DNA from: Sphingomonadales bacterium
GTDB taxonomy: Bacteria > Pseudomonadota > Alphaproteobacteria > Sphingomonadales > Sphingomonadaceae
Assembly (NCBI GenBank): GCA_028869175.1
Contig: JAGWTB010000012.1
Coordinates: 1 to 48,798, forward strand
DNA length: 48,798 bases
Direction of reading: 5' to 3'
Part shown: positions 35,849 through 44,073 of the stretch, one piece after another
Position numbering within the stretch: position 1 is the stretch's first letter
Layout of the letters: every line of letters starts with the position of its first letter
Made by a program: the position numbers and the translations under genes
Notes under the pieces: model-generated
Told to the model about the DNA's origin: nothing
What the model saw: the letters and a program-made list of their open reading frames with translations, nothing else
Database searches by the model: none

Positions 35849-36661
35849 ATGCCTGAATTACCCGAAGTCGAAACCACTGTCCGCGGGCTGGCCCGCTATC
35901 TTGATGGTGCGCGCATTGCCCGCGTGGCGGTGAACCGGCCTGACCTGCGCCGGCCGTTTCCGGTCGATCTCGCCCAGGCGCTTACCGGGGCCACGGTCAC
36001 CGGCCTGGGGCGGCGGGCGAAATACGGGCTGATCCACACCGACCGGGCGCGGACGATGGTATTCCACCTCGGCATGTCGGGGCGCTGGCGGATCGAGCCT
36101 GACGTGCTGGAAAAGCACGATCATCTGGTGCTGGAAACGCAGGCCGGGCACGTGCTGGCACTCAACGATGCGCGGCGATTCGGCTCGGTCGATCTGGTCG
36201 ACACTGCGGCGCTGGATGCCTGGGGTCCTTTCGCCGCGCTGGGGCCCGAGCCGCTGGGCGATGCCTTCACGCCAGAGCACCTGACCGGCGCTTTCGCGGG
36301 CCGCCTCGCCCCGGTCAAACCGTTGCTGCTCGACCAGCGGATCGTTGCCGGTCTGGGCAACATCTATGTCTGCGAAGCCTTGCACCGGGCGGGCATCCGG
36401 CCCGACAAGCCGGCCGGCACCATCGCCGCCAAGGCCGTCGCCCGGCTGGTGCCGGCGATTCGCGCGGTGCTGGCCGAATCGATCAAGGCGGGCGGTTCCA
36501 CCATCCGCGACTATGCCCAGCCCAATGGCGAACTGGGCTACTTCGCCGCCGCCTGGCGAGTCTACGGCCGCGAGGGAGAGGCCTGCGCCTGTGGCGGCAC
36601 GGTCAGCCGCACTGTCCAGGGCGGGCGATCAACCTTCGCCTGCGCCAGATGCCAGAAATAG
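35849..36661 (+). CDS. mutM: formamidopyrimidine-DNA glycosylase (Fpg/MutM)
   Basis: A 270-residue repair enzyme that excises 8-oxoguanine and nicks the strand. The catalytic N-terminus PELPEVETTVRGL is intact, with Pro as residue 1 after Met removal. The conserved Lys near residue 58 (RRAKYGLI), LLDQRIVAGLGNIYVCEALH and the IRDYAQPNGELGYF segment are present. The C-terminal zinc finger reads EACACGGT ... FACARCQK, so the first Cys pair is separated by one residue instead of the usual two. That may be a lineage variant. Confidence 0.95.
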   Translation: MPELPEVETTVRGLARYLDGARIARVAVNRPDLRRPFPVDLAQALTGATVTGLGRRAKYGLIHTDRARTMVFHLGMSGRWRIEPDVLEKHDHLVLETQAGHVLALNDARRFGSVDLVDTAALDAWGPFAALGPEPLGDAFTPEHLTGAFAGRLAPVKPLLLDQRIVAGLGNIYVCEALHRAGIRPDKPAGTIAAKAVARLVPAIRAVLAESIKAGGSTIRDYAQPNGELGYFAAAWRVYGREGEACACGGTVSRTVQGGRSTFACARCQK

Positions 36662-36674
36662 GCGCGGGTTGGTA

Positions 36675-36827
36675 TCAGTCCCTGGCGCGGTAATAGTCGG
36701 CGATCAGCTTTTCCAGCACCACCACTCGCAACCGCTCTTCGGCGAGTTCTGCCGATGGATGGCTGCGCAGTTTTTCGAGCAGTGCGTGCAGTTCGCTTTC
36801 CCATGCCCCAATGCTTGCGTCAGTCAT
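36675..36827 (-). CDS. 50-residue hypothetical protein
   Basis: A short open frame starts at the ATG ending at 36827 and stops 14 nt from the mutM stop, convergent with mutM. The product (starting MTDASIGAWESELHALLEKL) is acidic and strongly helical in pattern, with a C-terminal VVVLEKLIADYYRARD. Its amino acid composition and GC at third positions look like real coding DNA. No strong ribosome site is visible. I recall no named family. Confidence 0.55.
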   Translation of the reverse strand: MTDASIGAWESELHALLEKLRSHPSAELAEERLRVVVLEKLIADYYRARD

Positions 36828-36929
36828 GCCCCAAGTCCCGATTGCCTGTACTGGCTCGAAGTATAGACCCGCACAGCGGCGCGGGCACGTGCGTTGTGCG
36901 CATCTGCCCTTGCATTGTGCCGAGATTGC

Positions 36930-36958
36930 TTGACGATTCGCGGCTCCAACGGTAAGGG
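36930..36958 (+). promoter_or_regulatory. possible rpsT promoter
   Basis: TTGACG at 36930-36935 and TAAGGG at 36953-36958 are spaced 17 nt apart. The -35 is close to consensus, the -10 poor, as often in alphaproteobacteria. It lies about 100 nt before the rpsT start. Confidence 0.4.
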
Positions 36959-37054
36959 CCGCGCTTTCCGACGGGCTTGCCCGTGGTTTTTCGCAGTTTC
37001 ACGAAGGTTTCCGGTCGCCCGGCGGCCCCGATATAGGACGAGAGTCAGAACCAG

Positions 37055-37315
37055 ATGGCCAACACGCCGCAAGCACGCAAGCGCATCCGCCGCAACGACC
37101 GCCGCGCCGAAATCAACGGCAACCGCCTGAGCCGCATCCGCACCTTCGTGAAGAAGGTCGAATCGGCGCTCGCCGGTGGCGACAAGACTGCGGCCGTCGA
37201 AGCGCTCAAGGCCGCACAGCCTGAACTGGCGCGCGGCGTGGCGCGCGGCGTGCTGCACAAGAACACGGCTGCCCGCAAGTTCTCGCGTCTGACCAAGCGC
37301 GTCGCAGCGCTCTGA
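37055..37315 (+). CDS. rpsT: 30S ribosomal protein S20
   Basis: An 86-residue, very basic protein with the S20 pattern: [30 protein letters not shown] at the N-terminus and [25 protein letters not shown] at the C-terminus. S20 binds the 5' domain of 16S rRNA. It stands alone between mutM and dnaA, a common order in alphaproteobacteria, with its own candidate promoter and a strong intrinsic terminator. Confidence 0.97.
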   Translation: MANTPQARKRIRRNDRRAEINGNRLSRIRTFVKKVESALAGGDKTAAVEALKAAQPELARGVARGVLHKNTAARKFSRLTKRVAAL

Positions 37316-37370
37316 TCCGGCCAACCGATTCGCTCCTGACGGGGCAGTCGGACGGGACGAAAACAGAACA

Positions 37371-37405
37371 CGGCCGGCGGGCATCCCGCCGGCCGTTTTC
37401 GTTTT
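37371..37405 (+). terminator. rho-independent terminator of rpsT
   Basis: CGGCCGGCGGG at 37371-37381 pairs exactly with CCCGCCGGCCG at 37385-37395 across a 3-nt loop. TTTTCGTTTT follows immediately. This is the clearest intrinsic terminator in the window. Confidence 0.9.
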
Positions 37406-37829
37406 CGAGACCCTCTCATTTTGTGCGGCGCGGCAAACCCATGAATTCCCGCGATTCGCACTGCGGTCATGGCAAATACCCAAGGTAAACAAAGCGTTAG
37501 AAATGCCGCTAGGGTTTCCGCCCGGGTTCCCGCCGTCAAGCCGGATTATTTCATTTTTTTTACGGTTCGCGCCCTTGCCAGCCGCGCAGCTTGGTCCATA
37601 GAAACATGGTGTCCGCGGCGATCGCAGCCCGGACGTTGCATGTAGTTTCTACAAGACCGCGCACTGCCGCTTTGCGACATGTGGGTCATGGGTTGCGTCC
37701 GCCGTGCGGGAACCGGTTGGACGTGTGTTGGGGCATTCAGGGTCGGGAGCGTACCGGGTGACTGGGACCGTATCGGGGGTAAATCGTGCGGCAGCTTCGT
37801 CGACAAAAGCAAAGACGGGCGGCTTGCGC
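37406..37829. other. 424-nt upstream region of dnaA
   Basis: No gene that I can support lies here. An AT-rich tract with eight T in a row (around 37545-37563) stands out from the GC-rich surroundings. I see no clear DnaA box (TTATCCACA type) and no well-formed -35/-10 pair. An 88-residue minus-strand open frame (37546-37812) has low-quality composition and no ribosome site. The region probably holds the dnaA promoter and its controls. Confidence 0.5.
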
Positions 37830-39266
37830 ATGAGCGAAGATCAGGATGCCATGGATCTGGCGGCCGATTGGGCTGACATCAGCCAGGGCCTGCGCAAGGA
37901 TCTGGGGCAGCAACTGCACAGCCAGTGGATCCGTCCGGTTCAGCTGGGCAGTTTCTGCAAGGAAACCGGCACGCTCGACCTGTACCTGCCCACGGAGTTC
38001 TCCGCCAACTGGGTTTCCGACCGCTTTGCCGATCGGCTCTCGCTCGCGTGGAAGATCGCTCGTCCGGATGTGCGCAACGTGCGCATCTCGGCGCAGCCGG
38101 GCCGCCGCCAGCTGGCTGAGCTGCGCATCGGCAAGGACGGATCGTCGCGCCGCCCGGCCAATGACGGTGCAGTGCTGGGTGCCGATTCGGGCGCGATTGC
38201 CGTTGGTGGCGATCTGGCCCCGATGAACGGCACCGGGATCGGCTCGATCGGGCTCGATCCCTCGCTGACCTTCGTCACCTTCGTCTCCGGCGCGGCCAAC
38301 GTGCTGGCGGCCAACGCGGCGCAGCGCATGGCGGCGACCGAAACGCCCCAGTTCGCCCCGCTCTATCTCAAGGCGGCGACCGGGCAGGGCAAGACCCACT
38401 TGCTCCACGCCATCGGCCACGCCTATCTGGTCAACCACCCGCGTGCGCGCATCTTCTACTGCTCGGCCGAGCGCTTCATGGTCGAATTCGTCCAGGCGCT
38501 GCGACAGAACCAGATGATCGAGTTCAAGAGCCGGCTGCGCGGGTTCGACTTGCTGCTGGTGGACGACATCCAGTTCATCATCGGCAAGGCTTCGGCGCAG
38601 GAAGAACTGCTCTACACGATCGACGCGCTGCTGGCCGAGGGCAAGCGGCTGGTCTTTGCCGCCGACCGCGCGCCGCAAGCGCTTGACGGGGTGGAGCAGC
38701 GCCTGCTCTCGCGCCTGTCGATGGGCTTGGTGGCAGATATCCAGCCCGCCGACATCGAGCTGCGCCGCCTGATCCTGGAACACCGCCTCGCTCGCTTCGC
38801 GCCGACCGAGGTTCCGTCGGACGTGGTCGAATTCCTTGCCCGCACGATCAACCGCAACGTGCGCGAGCTGGTAGGCGGGCTCAACAAGCTGATTGCCTAT
38901 GCCCAGCTCACCGGTCAGGCCGTGTCGCTGCAGCTGGCCGAGGAACAGCTTACCGACATCCTCTCGGCCAACCGCCGCCGCATCACCATCGACGAGATCC
39001 AGCGCACCGTGTGCCAGTTCTACCGGGTGGATCGCACCGAAATGGCCAGCAAGCGCCGCGCCCGTGCCGTGGTGCGCCCGCGCCAGGTGGCGATGTACCT
39101 CGCCAAGGTGCTGACCCCGCGCTCCTACCCCGAGATCGGCCGCAAGTTCGGCGGACGCGACCACTCCACCGTGATCCACGCCGTGCGCCTGATCGAAGAC
39201 CTGCGCACCCGCGACGCCGACATGGACGGCGACGTCCGCAGCCTGCTGCGCCAGCTGGAGAGCTGA
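37830..39266 (+). CDS. dnaA: chromosomal replication initiator protein DnaA
   Basis: A 478-residue AAA+ initiator. Domain I is at about residues 10-85 (LGQQLHSQWIRPVQL). A low-complexity domain II follows. The ATPase core has the P-loop KAATGQGKTHLLHAIG, in which the usual first Gly is Ala, and Walker B LLLVDDIQFI. Arginine-finger and sensor regions (QRLLSRLSMGLVADIQPAD) are present. Domain IV carries the DNA-binding signature FGGRDHSTVIHAV. I chose the ATG at 37830 (MSEDQDAMD); the open frame extends 42 codons further without homology. Confidence 0.95.
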   Translation: MSEDQDAMDLAADWADISQGLRKDLGQQLHSQWIRPVQLGSFCKETGTLDLYLPTEFSANWVSDRFADRLSLAWKIARPDVRNVRISAQPGRRQLAELRIGKDGSSRRPANDGAVLGADSGAIAVGGDLAPMNGTGIGSIGLDPSLTFVTFVSGAANVLAANAAQRMAATETPQFAPLYLKAATGQGKTHLLHAIGHAYLVNHPRARIFYCSAERFMVEFVQALRQNQMIEFKSRLRGFDLLLVDDIQFIIGKASAQEELLYTIDALLAEGKRLVFAADRAPQALDGVEQRLLSRLSMGLVADIQPADIELRRLILEHRLARFAPTEVPSDVVEFLARTINRNVRELVGGLNKLIAYAQLTGQAVSLQLAEEQLTDILSANRRRITIDEIQRTVCQFYRVDRTEMASKRRARAVVRPRQVAMYLAKVLTPRSYPEIGRKFGGRDHSTVIHAVRLIEDLRTRDADMDGDVRSLLRQLES

Positions 39267-39305
39267 GGGCAGGCAGGCCGCGTAAGCGGTGACTAGGTCC
39301 CGACC

Positions 39306-39794
39306 CTAATTCCCGCTGCCGCCCAAAATTCCGCCCAGCACGCTGCCCGCTGTCGAGGGGGTAGAACCGGTCGTGGTGGTGGCGGTTCCGGTGCTCGGCC
39401 CGAGGATGCCGCCGCCGACGCCCATCTTGCGCGCTGCGTCGGCGATGCCGCCCAGCAGGCCCGGCTTCTTCGTCGCGGTGTTCTGGCAGAATTCCGGGCT
39501 GGCGGCTGAGCGGTTGGCGGCCGTGTCGGCAGCGGTTTCCAGCACGCCAAAGCGGCTCGCCGGGACCAGGCGCTGCACGGCGGCGCGCGCCGAGGTCATC
39601 AGCAAATCGTCTTGCGGTTGCAGGGTCACCTGATTGGGGCACTGCTGGACACCCTTGTTGAGCACCGCGCGATTGCCCAGCACCACCTTGGCGACGTTGA
39701 TCAGATTGGCGCCTGATAACAGACCAGCCTGGGCCGGAACCGCCAGACCCGCTGCCAGGCTTGCTGCGCCGAGCGCGAAAACCACCTTCTTCAT
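39306..39794 (-). CDS. exported hypothetical protein
   Basis: A 162-residue protein with a clear signal peptide (MKKVVFALGAASLAAGLAVPAQA). The mature part has two Cys residues (QQCPNQVTLQ and EFCQNTA), which may form a disulfide, and a Gly/Thr/Ser-rich C-terminus with repeated LGGI/GGILG motifs. The layout resembles sphingomonad exported proteins annotated as DUF4197-like or unknown; I do not assign a family. AGGAGGG lies upstream of the ATG at 39794. It is convergent with dnaA. Confidence 0.75.
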   Translation of the reverse strand: MKKVVFALGAASLAAGLAVPAQAGLLSGANLINVAKVVLGNRAVLNKGVQQCPNQVTLQPQDDLLMTSARAAVQRLVPASRFGVLETAADTAANRSAASPEFCQNTATKKPGLLGGIADAARKMGVGGGILGPSTGTATTTTGSTPSTAGSVLGGILGGSGN

Positions 39795-39968
39795 GCGACC
39801 CTCCTGCTTGCTGCCGCAGCCCCGCGCCGCACACGCGACTCGTCCGCTGCCCGCTGAAGGGATGATAACGCGCGGGCGGGCGAATGCATGTGACAAATGC
39901 GCTTAGCCACTGCCCAACCTGCGCTTAGCCACTTCCCCGCCCGGCCAAGCTCGCCTAATCGCTCGGCG

Positions 39969-40742
39969 ATGATCCTCCCGCCTGATCGCCTCGCCCGGTT
40001 TGCCCGTCATATCGTCTTACCGGAAGTCGGCGGGGCGGGGCAGGTGGCGCTGGCGCGCGCGCATGTCGTGCTGGTGGGCTGCGGCGGGGTCGGCTCGCCT
40101 GCGCTGCAGTATCTTGCGGCGGCGGGCGTCGGGCGGCTGACGCTGGTGGACGACGATGTGGTCGATGTGTCCAACCTCCAGCGCCAGACGGTGTTCACGC
40201 CAGCAGATGTCGGCAGCCCCAAGGCCAATGTCGCCGCCGCATGGGTGCAGCGATTCGATGGCGCGCTCGATGCCCGCGCGGTCGTCGGGAGGATTGGGAG
40301 GGATAACGCCGCGCGGGTGCTCGAGGGCGCGACCCTTGTGCTCGATGGCTGTGACAATTTCGCGACTCGCCTGGCGGTTTCCGACGCCTGCGTCGCGCTC
40401 GGCGTGCCGCTGACCAGCGCCGCCGTCGGCCGGTTCCAGGGCCAGGTAGCGAGCTTTGCCGGGCACTTGCCGGGCGAATCGTGCTACCGCTGCTTCGTGG
40501 GCGACGCCTTCGATGCCGAGGATTGCGACAGCTGCGCCAACGATGGCGTGCTGGGGGCCTTCGTTGGCATGGTCGGCACCTTTGCGGCGATGCAAGCGAT
40601 CCGGGTGCTCCTGACCGGCCATGCGACGCTGGGCGATCCGCAGTGGGGCAAGCTGCACCTGCTTGACGGCATGGGGCCGGCCATGCGGACGATCAGGATC
40701 GCCAAGGATGCGGATTGCCCGGGGTGCGGACAACATCATTGA
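39969..40742 (+). CDS. ThiF/MoeB/HesA family adenylyltransferase
   Basis: A 257-residue E1-like enzyme that adenylates the C-terminus of a sulfur-carrier protein (ThiS, MoaD or similar). The nucleotide motif VVLVGCGGVGSPALQYLAAAGVG, the LVDDDVVDVSNLQRQTVFTP segment and the catalytic Asp in LVLDGCDNFATRL are present. A Cys pair near CYRCFVGD and CPGCGQHH at the very end can form the zinc site. No carrier-protein gene lies nearby, so thiamine or molybdopterin cannot be told apart. Its last 50 nt overlap the end of the convergent sirtuin gene. Confidence 0.9.
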   Translation: MILPPDRLARFARHIVLPEVGGAGQVALARAHVVLVGCGGVGSPALQYLAAAGVGRLTLVDDDVVDVSNLQRQTVFTPADVGSPKANVAAAWVQRFDGALDARAVVGRIGRDNAARVLEGATLVLDGCDNFATRLAVSDACVALGVPLTSAAVGRFQGQVASFAGHLPGESCYRCFVGDAFDAEDCDSCANDGVLGAFVGMVGTFAAMQAIRVLLTGHATLGDPQWGKLHLLDGMGPAMRTIRIAKDADCPGCGQHH

Positions 40743-41487
40743 ATTCCATCCCGAGGCAAGTTTGAGGCGGTTCTGCCCGCAACACCCCTCCCCTTAGCAG
40801 TTCGGCTACCCAGGCGGGTACCACCTCGCTCGCCGGACCGTGGCGCGCCTCGTGAAACCAGGCGCCGCCTTGCGAGGGTTCGAGGTTGAGTTCCAGCGTC
40901 CGCGCGCCGAGATCGCGGGCAGTGCGCACAAAGCCTGCGGCGGGATAGACCGCGCCCGAGGTGCCGATCGAGACGAACAGGTCCGCCCCGCGCAGCGCGG
41001 CGTGGATCGCGTCCATGTGATAGGGCATTTCCCCGAACCAGACGACATCGGGGCGCAGCGCCGCCGTGCCGCAGGCCGGGCAGGGCGGGGCATGGATCAG
41101 CGGTCCTGACCAGACGTGGCGGCTGTCGCAGGCTGTGCACCAGGCCTTGAGATGCTCGCCATGCATGTGGAGCAGCCGCCGCGATCCCGCGCGTTCGTGC
41201 AGGTCGTCAACATTCTGGGTTACCAGCAGCAGGTCTCCCGCCCATGCCGCATCAAGCCGGGACAGGGCATGGTGCGCGGCATTGGGCTGCCTGGTCTGGA
41301 TGGCTTCGCGGCGCATGTCATAGAAGCGCTGCACCAGTGCTGGATCGCGGGCGAAAGCTTCGGGCGTGGCGACGTCCTCCACCCGGTGCCGCTCCCACAG
41401 CCCGCCGCCATCGCGGAAGGTGTCGATGCCGCTTTCGGCGGATATACCCGCGCCGGTGAGGATGACGATATTGCGGATGTCTCTCAC
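40693..41487 (-). CDS. cobB: NAD-dependent protein deacylase (sirtuin, CobB class III)
   Basis: A 264-residue sirtuin. Motifs are ILTGAGISAESGIDTFR, the catalytic His in LHMHGE, QNVDDLHERAG, and the zinc ligands CTACDS and CPACGTA. The Tyr and Arg in RFYDMRRE match the Y-x-x-R pair that marks desuccinylase/demalonylase activity in CobB. The normal sirtuin fold ends near AWVAELLRGG. The last 25 or so residues are an extension encoded largely opposite the 3' end of the thiF-like gene, and may be non-functional read-through. Confidence 0.93.
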   Translation of the reverse strand: MRDIRNIVILTGAGISAESGIDTFRDGGGLWERHRVEDVATPEAFARDPALVQRFYDMRREAIQTRQPNAAHHALSRLDAAWAGDLLLVTQNVDDLHERAGSRRLLHMHGEHLKAWCTACDSRHVWSGPLIHAPPCPACGTAALRPDVVWFGEMPYHMDAIHAALRGADLFVSIGTSGAVYPAAGFVRTARDLGARTLELNLEPSQGGAWFHEARHGPASEVVPAWVAELLRGGVLRAEPPQTCLGMEFNDVVRTPGNPHPWRS

Positions 41488-41500
41488 GATTTGTCCCGAA

Positions 41501-41530
41501 CCCGTCCGTCCTGAGCTTGTCGAAGGATTG
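41501..41530. repeat. dispersed repeat arm between cobB and dapB
   Basis: CCGTCC followed by CTGAGCTTGTCGAAGGATTG resembles the common CGGACCTGAGCTTGTCGAAGG-type intergenic repeat, one arm only. The same core occurs at 13411, 26885 and 47875. Confidence 0.45.
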
Positions 41531-41601
41531 CTTTTCCTTCAAGCGGCGCAAGAAGGAAAGAGCGGGGCTGCGACTGGCTCAGCTGAGACAGGACAGACGG
41601 T

Positions 41602-42342
41602 ATGGTGCGCATCGGCATTATCGGCAGCGAGGGACGCATGGGGCAGGCGCTGGCCGACGCCATCGCGGCGGCGGGCGAGAGCCTGTCCGGCGGGATCGAC
41701 GCGCCGTCCAAGGGGGGCGGTGATCCGGTCGCGCTGGCGGCGGCGAGCGACGTGCTGGTCGATTTCTCCAGCCCCCACGCGCTGGAAGTCAATCTGGAAG
41801 CTGCAATGGCGGCGGGCGTGCCGCTGGTGATCGGCACCACCGGGCTTGAGGAACGCCACCACTGGCTGATCGACATGGCGGCGGAAAAGATCGCCGTGTT
41901 GCAGACCGGCAATACCTCGCTCGGGGTCAACATGCTCGCCCATCTCGTGCGCGAAGCCGCGAGCCGGCTGGGCGAGGACTGGGACATCGAGATCGTCGAG
42001 ACGCACCACCGCATGAAGGTCGATGCCCCCTCGGGCACCGCGCTGCTGCTGGGGGAAGCGGCAGCGAAGGGGCGCGGGATTGGCCTGGCCGACCATGCCG
42101 AACGCGGCCGCGACGGCATCACCGGCGCACGCAAGCCGGGTAACATCGGCTTCGCGTCCTTGCGCGGCGGGTCGGTGGCGGGCGACCACTCGGTGCTGTT
42201 CCTGGCGGACAACGAACGCATAACCCTGTCACACCTCGCCGAAAACCGCGGCATCTTCGCCCGCGGGGCGGTGCGCGCCTGCCAGTGGATCGTTGGCAAG
42301 CCGGCCGGGCGCTATGGCATGGGAGAGGTTCTGGGGCTGTGA
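41602..42342 (+). CDS. dapB: 4-hydroxy-tetrahydrodipicolinate reductase
   Basis: A 246-residue NAD(P)H enzyme of the lysine/diaminopimelate pathway. The Rossmann motif is GIIGSEGRMGQAL. The catalytic ETHHRMKVDAPSGTA and the C-terminal RAVRACQWIVGKPAGRYGM are diagnostic. The pathway partner dapE lies at 45.6 kb but in another transcript. The stop overlaps the GTG of the next gene (GTGA). Confidence 0.96.
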   Translation: MVRIGIIGSEGRMGQALADAIAAAGESLSGGIDAPSKGGGDPVALAAASDVLVDFSSPHALEVNLEAAMAAGVPLVIGTTGLEERHHWLIDMAAEKIAVLQTGNTSLGVNMLAHLVREAASRLGEDWDIEIVETHHRMKVDAPSGTALLLGEAAAKGRGIGLADHAERGRDGITGARKPGNIGFASLRGGSVAGDHSVLFLADNERITLSHLAENRGIFARGAVRACQWIVGKPAGRYGMGEVLGL

Positions 42343-42863
42343 CCCTGCTGCCCCGCGTCGCCGCCTGCAACTGGCGCGAGCCGGGCGGGGCCGATGCGGC
42401 GGTGCGGATCGTGCGCTTTCTGGAGCAGATCGGCGTCGGCGTGGAAATCGCGCCGGTGGAAGGGCCGCTGTTCGTTCCGGGGATGGAAGTGCGCGGCGGC
42501 AAGATCCGCATCGATCCCGATGCTGCCGGTTTCCCCGGTGACCTGCTGCACGAAGCGGGGCACATCGCGGTTGCCGATCCTGCCAGACGCGCCGCGATGA
42601 CCGATGTCGGCGATAATCCGGGCGAGGAAATGGCAGCCATCGCCTGGTCGGTCGCCGCCGCGCGGGCCTGCGACGTACCGCTGGCCGTGGTGTTCCACCC
42701 CGAAGGCTATCGCGGGGCATCCGAATCGCACATCGCCAACTTTGAGAAGGGTGCCCCATTCGGCGTGCCGCTGCTCGGCTGCTGGGGCATGTCCTGCGAA
42801 CCGATTCGCGCCAGCGAGCGCGGCGAGGCTCCGTTCCCCGCGATGAAGAAGTGGCTGCGATGA
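42339..42863 (+). CDS. zincin-like HExxH protein, IrrE-type N-terminal region
   Basis: A 174-residue protein with the motif DLLHEAGHIAV at about residues 66-76, which matches the HExxH zinc-protease signature found in ImmA/IrrE-type domains. The later SVAAARACDVPL could supply further structure. The start is a GTG that overlaps the dapB stop by 4 nt. The stop overlaps the nth ATG by 4 nt. The function is unknown; a peptidase or regulator role is inference only. Tight coupling with a DNA-repair gene is notable. Confidence 0.78.
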   Translation: MTLLPRVAACNWREPGGADAAVRIVRFLEQIGVGVEIAPVEGPLFVPGMEVRGGKIRIDPDAAGFPGDLLHEAGHIAVADPARRAAMTDVGDNPGEEMAAIAWSVAAARACDVPLAVVFHPEGYRGASESHIANFEKGAPFGVPLLGCWGMSCEPIRASERGEAPFPAMKKWLR

Positions 42864-43543
42864 ACCGCGACCAGACCTTCGAATTCTTCCGCCGTCTGGC
42901 CGAGCTCAATCTTTCGCCCGAGACCGAGCTGGAATTCGGCAATACCTACCAGTTGCTCGTCGCCGTGGTGCTGTCAGCGCAGGCGACCGATGTTGGCGTC
43001 AACAAGGCGACGCGGGCGCTGTTCCGCGAGGTCACCACCCCGGCGCAGATGGTCGCGCTGGGCGAAGAGGGACTGAAGGCGCACATCAGGACGATCGGCC
43101 TGTTTAACGCCAAGGCCAGGAACGTCATCGCCCTGTCCGAAATCCTGGTACGGGATTTCGGCGGCGAAGTCCCGGCGGACCGCGATGTGCTGACCACGCT
43201 GCCCGGGGTAGGGCGCAAGACGGCCAATGTCGTGATGAACTGCGCCTTCGGAGCCGAGACCTTCGCGGTCGATACCCACATCTTCCGCCTGGGCAACCGC
43301 ACTGGCCTTGCCCGGGGCAAGACCCCGCTGGCGGTGGAAAAGAAGCTCGACAAGGCCGTGCCCGGCCCTTTCCGCGTCGGCGCGCACCACTGGCTGATCC
43401 TGCACGGGCGCTACATCTGCAAGGCGCGCGGGCCGGAGTGCTGGCGCTGCCCGGTGGTTGACCTTTGCGGGTGGAAGTCCAAGATCATGGAGAAGGGGGC
43501 GAAAGGGGCGTCAACCAAGGGGGCGAAAAGGAAGAAGCCATGA
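42860..43543 (+). CDS. nth: endonuclease III
   Basis: A 227-residue DNA glycosylase/AP lyase for oxidised pyrimidines. The HhH motif with catalytic Lys is LPGVGRKTANVVMN and the catalytic Asp is in FAVDTHIFRLGNR. The four-Cys iron-sulfur site (C-x6-C-x2-C-x5-C in CKARGPECWRCPVVDLC) is intact. A short Lys-rich tail follows. The start is the ATG at 42860, overlapping the upstream stop by 4 nt; its stop overlaps the next ATG in the same way. Confidence 0.96.
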   Translation: MNRDQTFEFFRRLAELNLSPETELEFGNTYQLLVAVVLSAQATDVGVNKATRALFREVTTPAQMVALGEEGLKAHIRTIGLFNAKARNVIALSEILVRDFGGEVPADRDVLTTLPGVGRKTANVVMNCAFGAETFAVDTHIFRLGNRTGLARGKTPLAVEKKLDKAVPGPFRVGAHHWLILHGRYICKARGPECWRCPVVDLCGWKSKIMEKGAKGASTKGAKRKKP

Positions 43544-43932
43544 GACTGCGTTCCATCCTGACCCTCGCCATGGCCCCGCTGGCGCTCTCAGCCTGCCAGC
43601 AAGGCGGCCCCGGCCAGTCCCGCGCCGATGTGGTACCCGCCGCCCGCGTCATGGGCGAGGCGGTAAGCTGCCTGCAACTGAATGCCTTCGACCACACCCG
43701 GGTGCGCGATAACCGGACAATCGATTTCATCGGTCTTGGCCACAAGGCCTGGCGCAATACACTGCCCTACGAATGTCCGGGGCTGCGGATGAACGATGCC
43801 TTTTCCTATGAAACCTCGCTCAGCCAGTTGTGCAGCACGGACATCATCCACGTGATCGAACACGCCGGCGGCCCGTCGCGCGGGGCGGCGTGCGGGCTGG
43901 GGCGGTTCGTGCCGGTGGAACTGGCGAAGTAG
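43540..43932 (+). CDS. small lipoprotein, DUF6491-like
   Basis: A 130-residue protein with a lipobox (APLALSACQ, Cys near 19). The mature part contains a segment with FDHTRVRDNRTIDFIG, a tryptophan in KAWRNTLPYECPG and the C-terminal CGLGRFVPVEL. I recall DUF6491-type lipoproteins with this layout in sphingomonads; no function is known. It is the last gene of the dapB-zincin-nth unit, coupled by ATGA. Confidence 0.72.
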   Translation: MRLRSILTLAMAPLALSACQQGGPGQSRADVVPAARVMGEAVSCLQLNAFDHTRVRDNRTIDFIGLGHKAWRNTLPYECPGLRMNDAFSYETSLSQLCSTDIIHVIEHAGGPSRGAACGLGRFVPVELAK

Positions 43933-43938
43933 GACTTT

Positions 43939-44062
43939 CTCACGCGAAGCCGCGAAGATTGAGCGGCCCGCCGTAGACGTCAGCCGTCAATCAGGCCCTT
44001 CAAGCATCGGGCGGCTGCGCCGCAAGCGCCAGCCCCTTTGCGGCTTGGCACCTTCGCGTGAG
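43939..44062. repeat. 11-bp inverted repeat pair flanking a 102-nt spacer
   Basis: CTCACGCGAAG at 43939-43949 and its exact complement at 44052-44062 lie between convergent genes. It resembles a common alphaproteobacterial intergenic repeat of the CACGCGAAGCCGCGAAG type. Confidence 0.5.
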
Positions 44063-44073
44063 CCTGAAAACAG

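Noticed and set aside
37546..37812. 88-codon minus-strand ORF upstream of dnaA
   Set aside because: No ribosome site, no homology I know, and it overlaps the expected dnaA promoter region.
37406..37829. replication origin next to dnaA
   Set aside because: No DnaA-box cluster is visible by eye, and in alphaproteobacteria oriC is often elsewhere.
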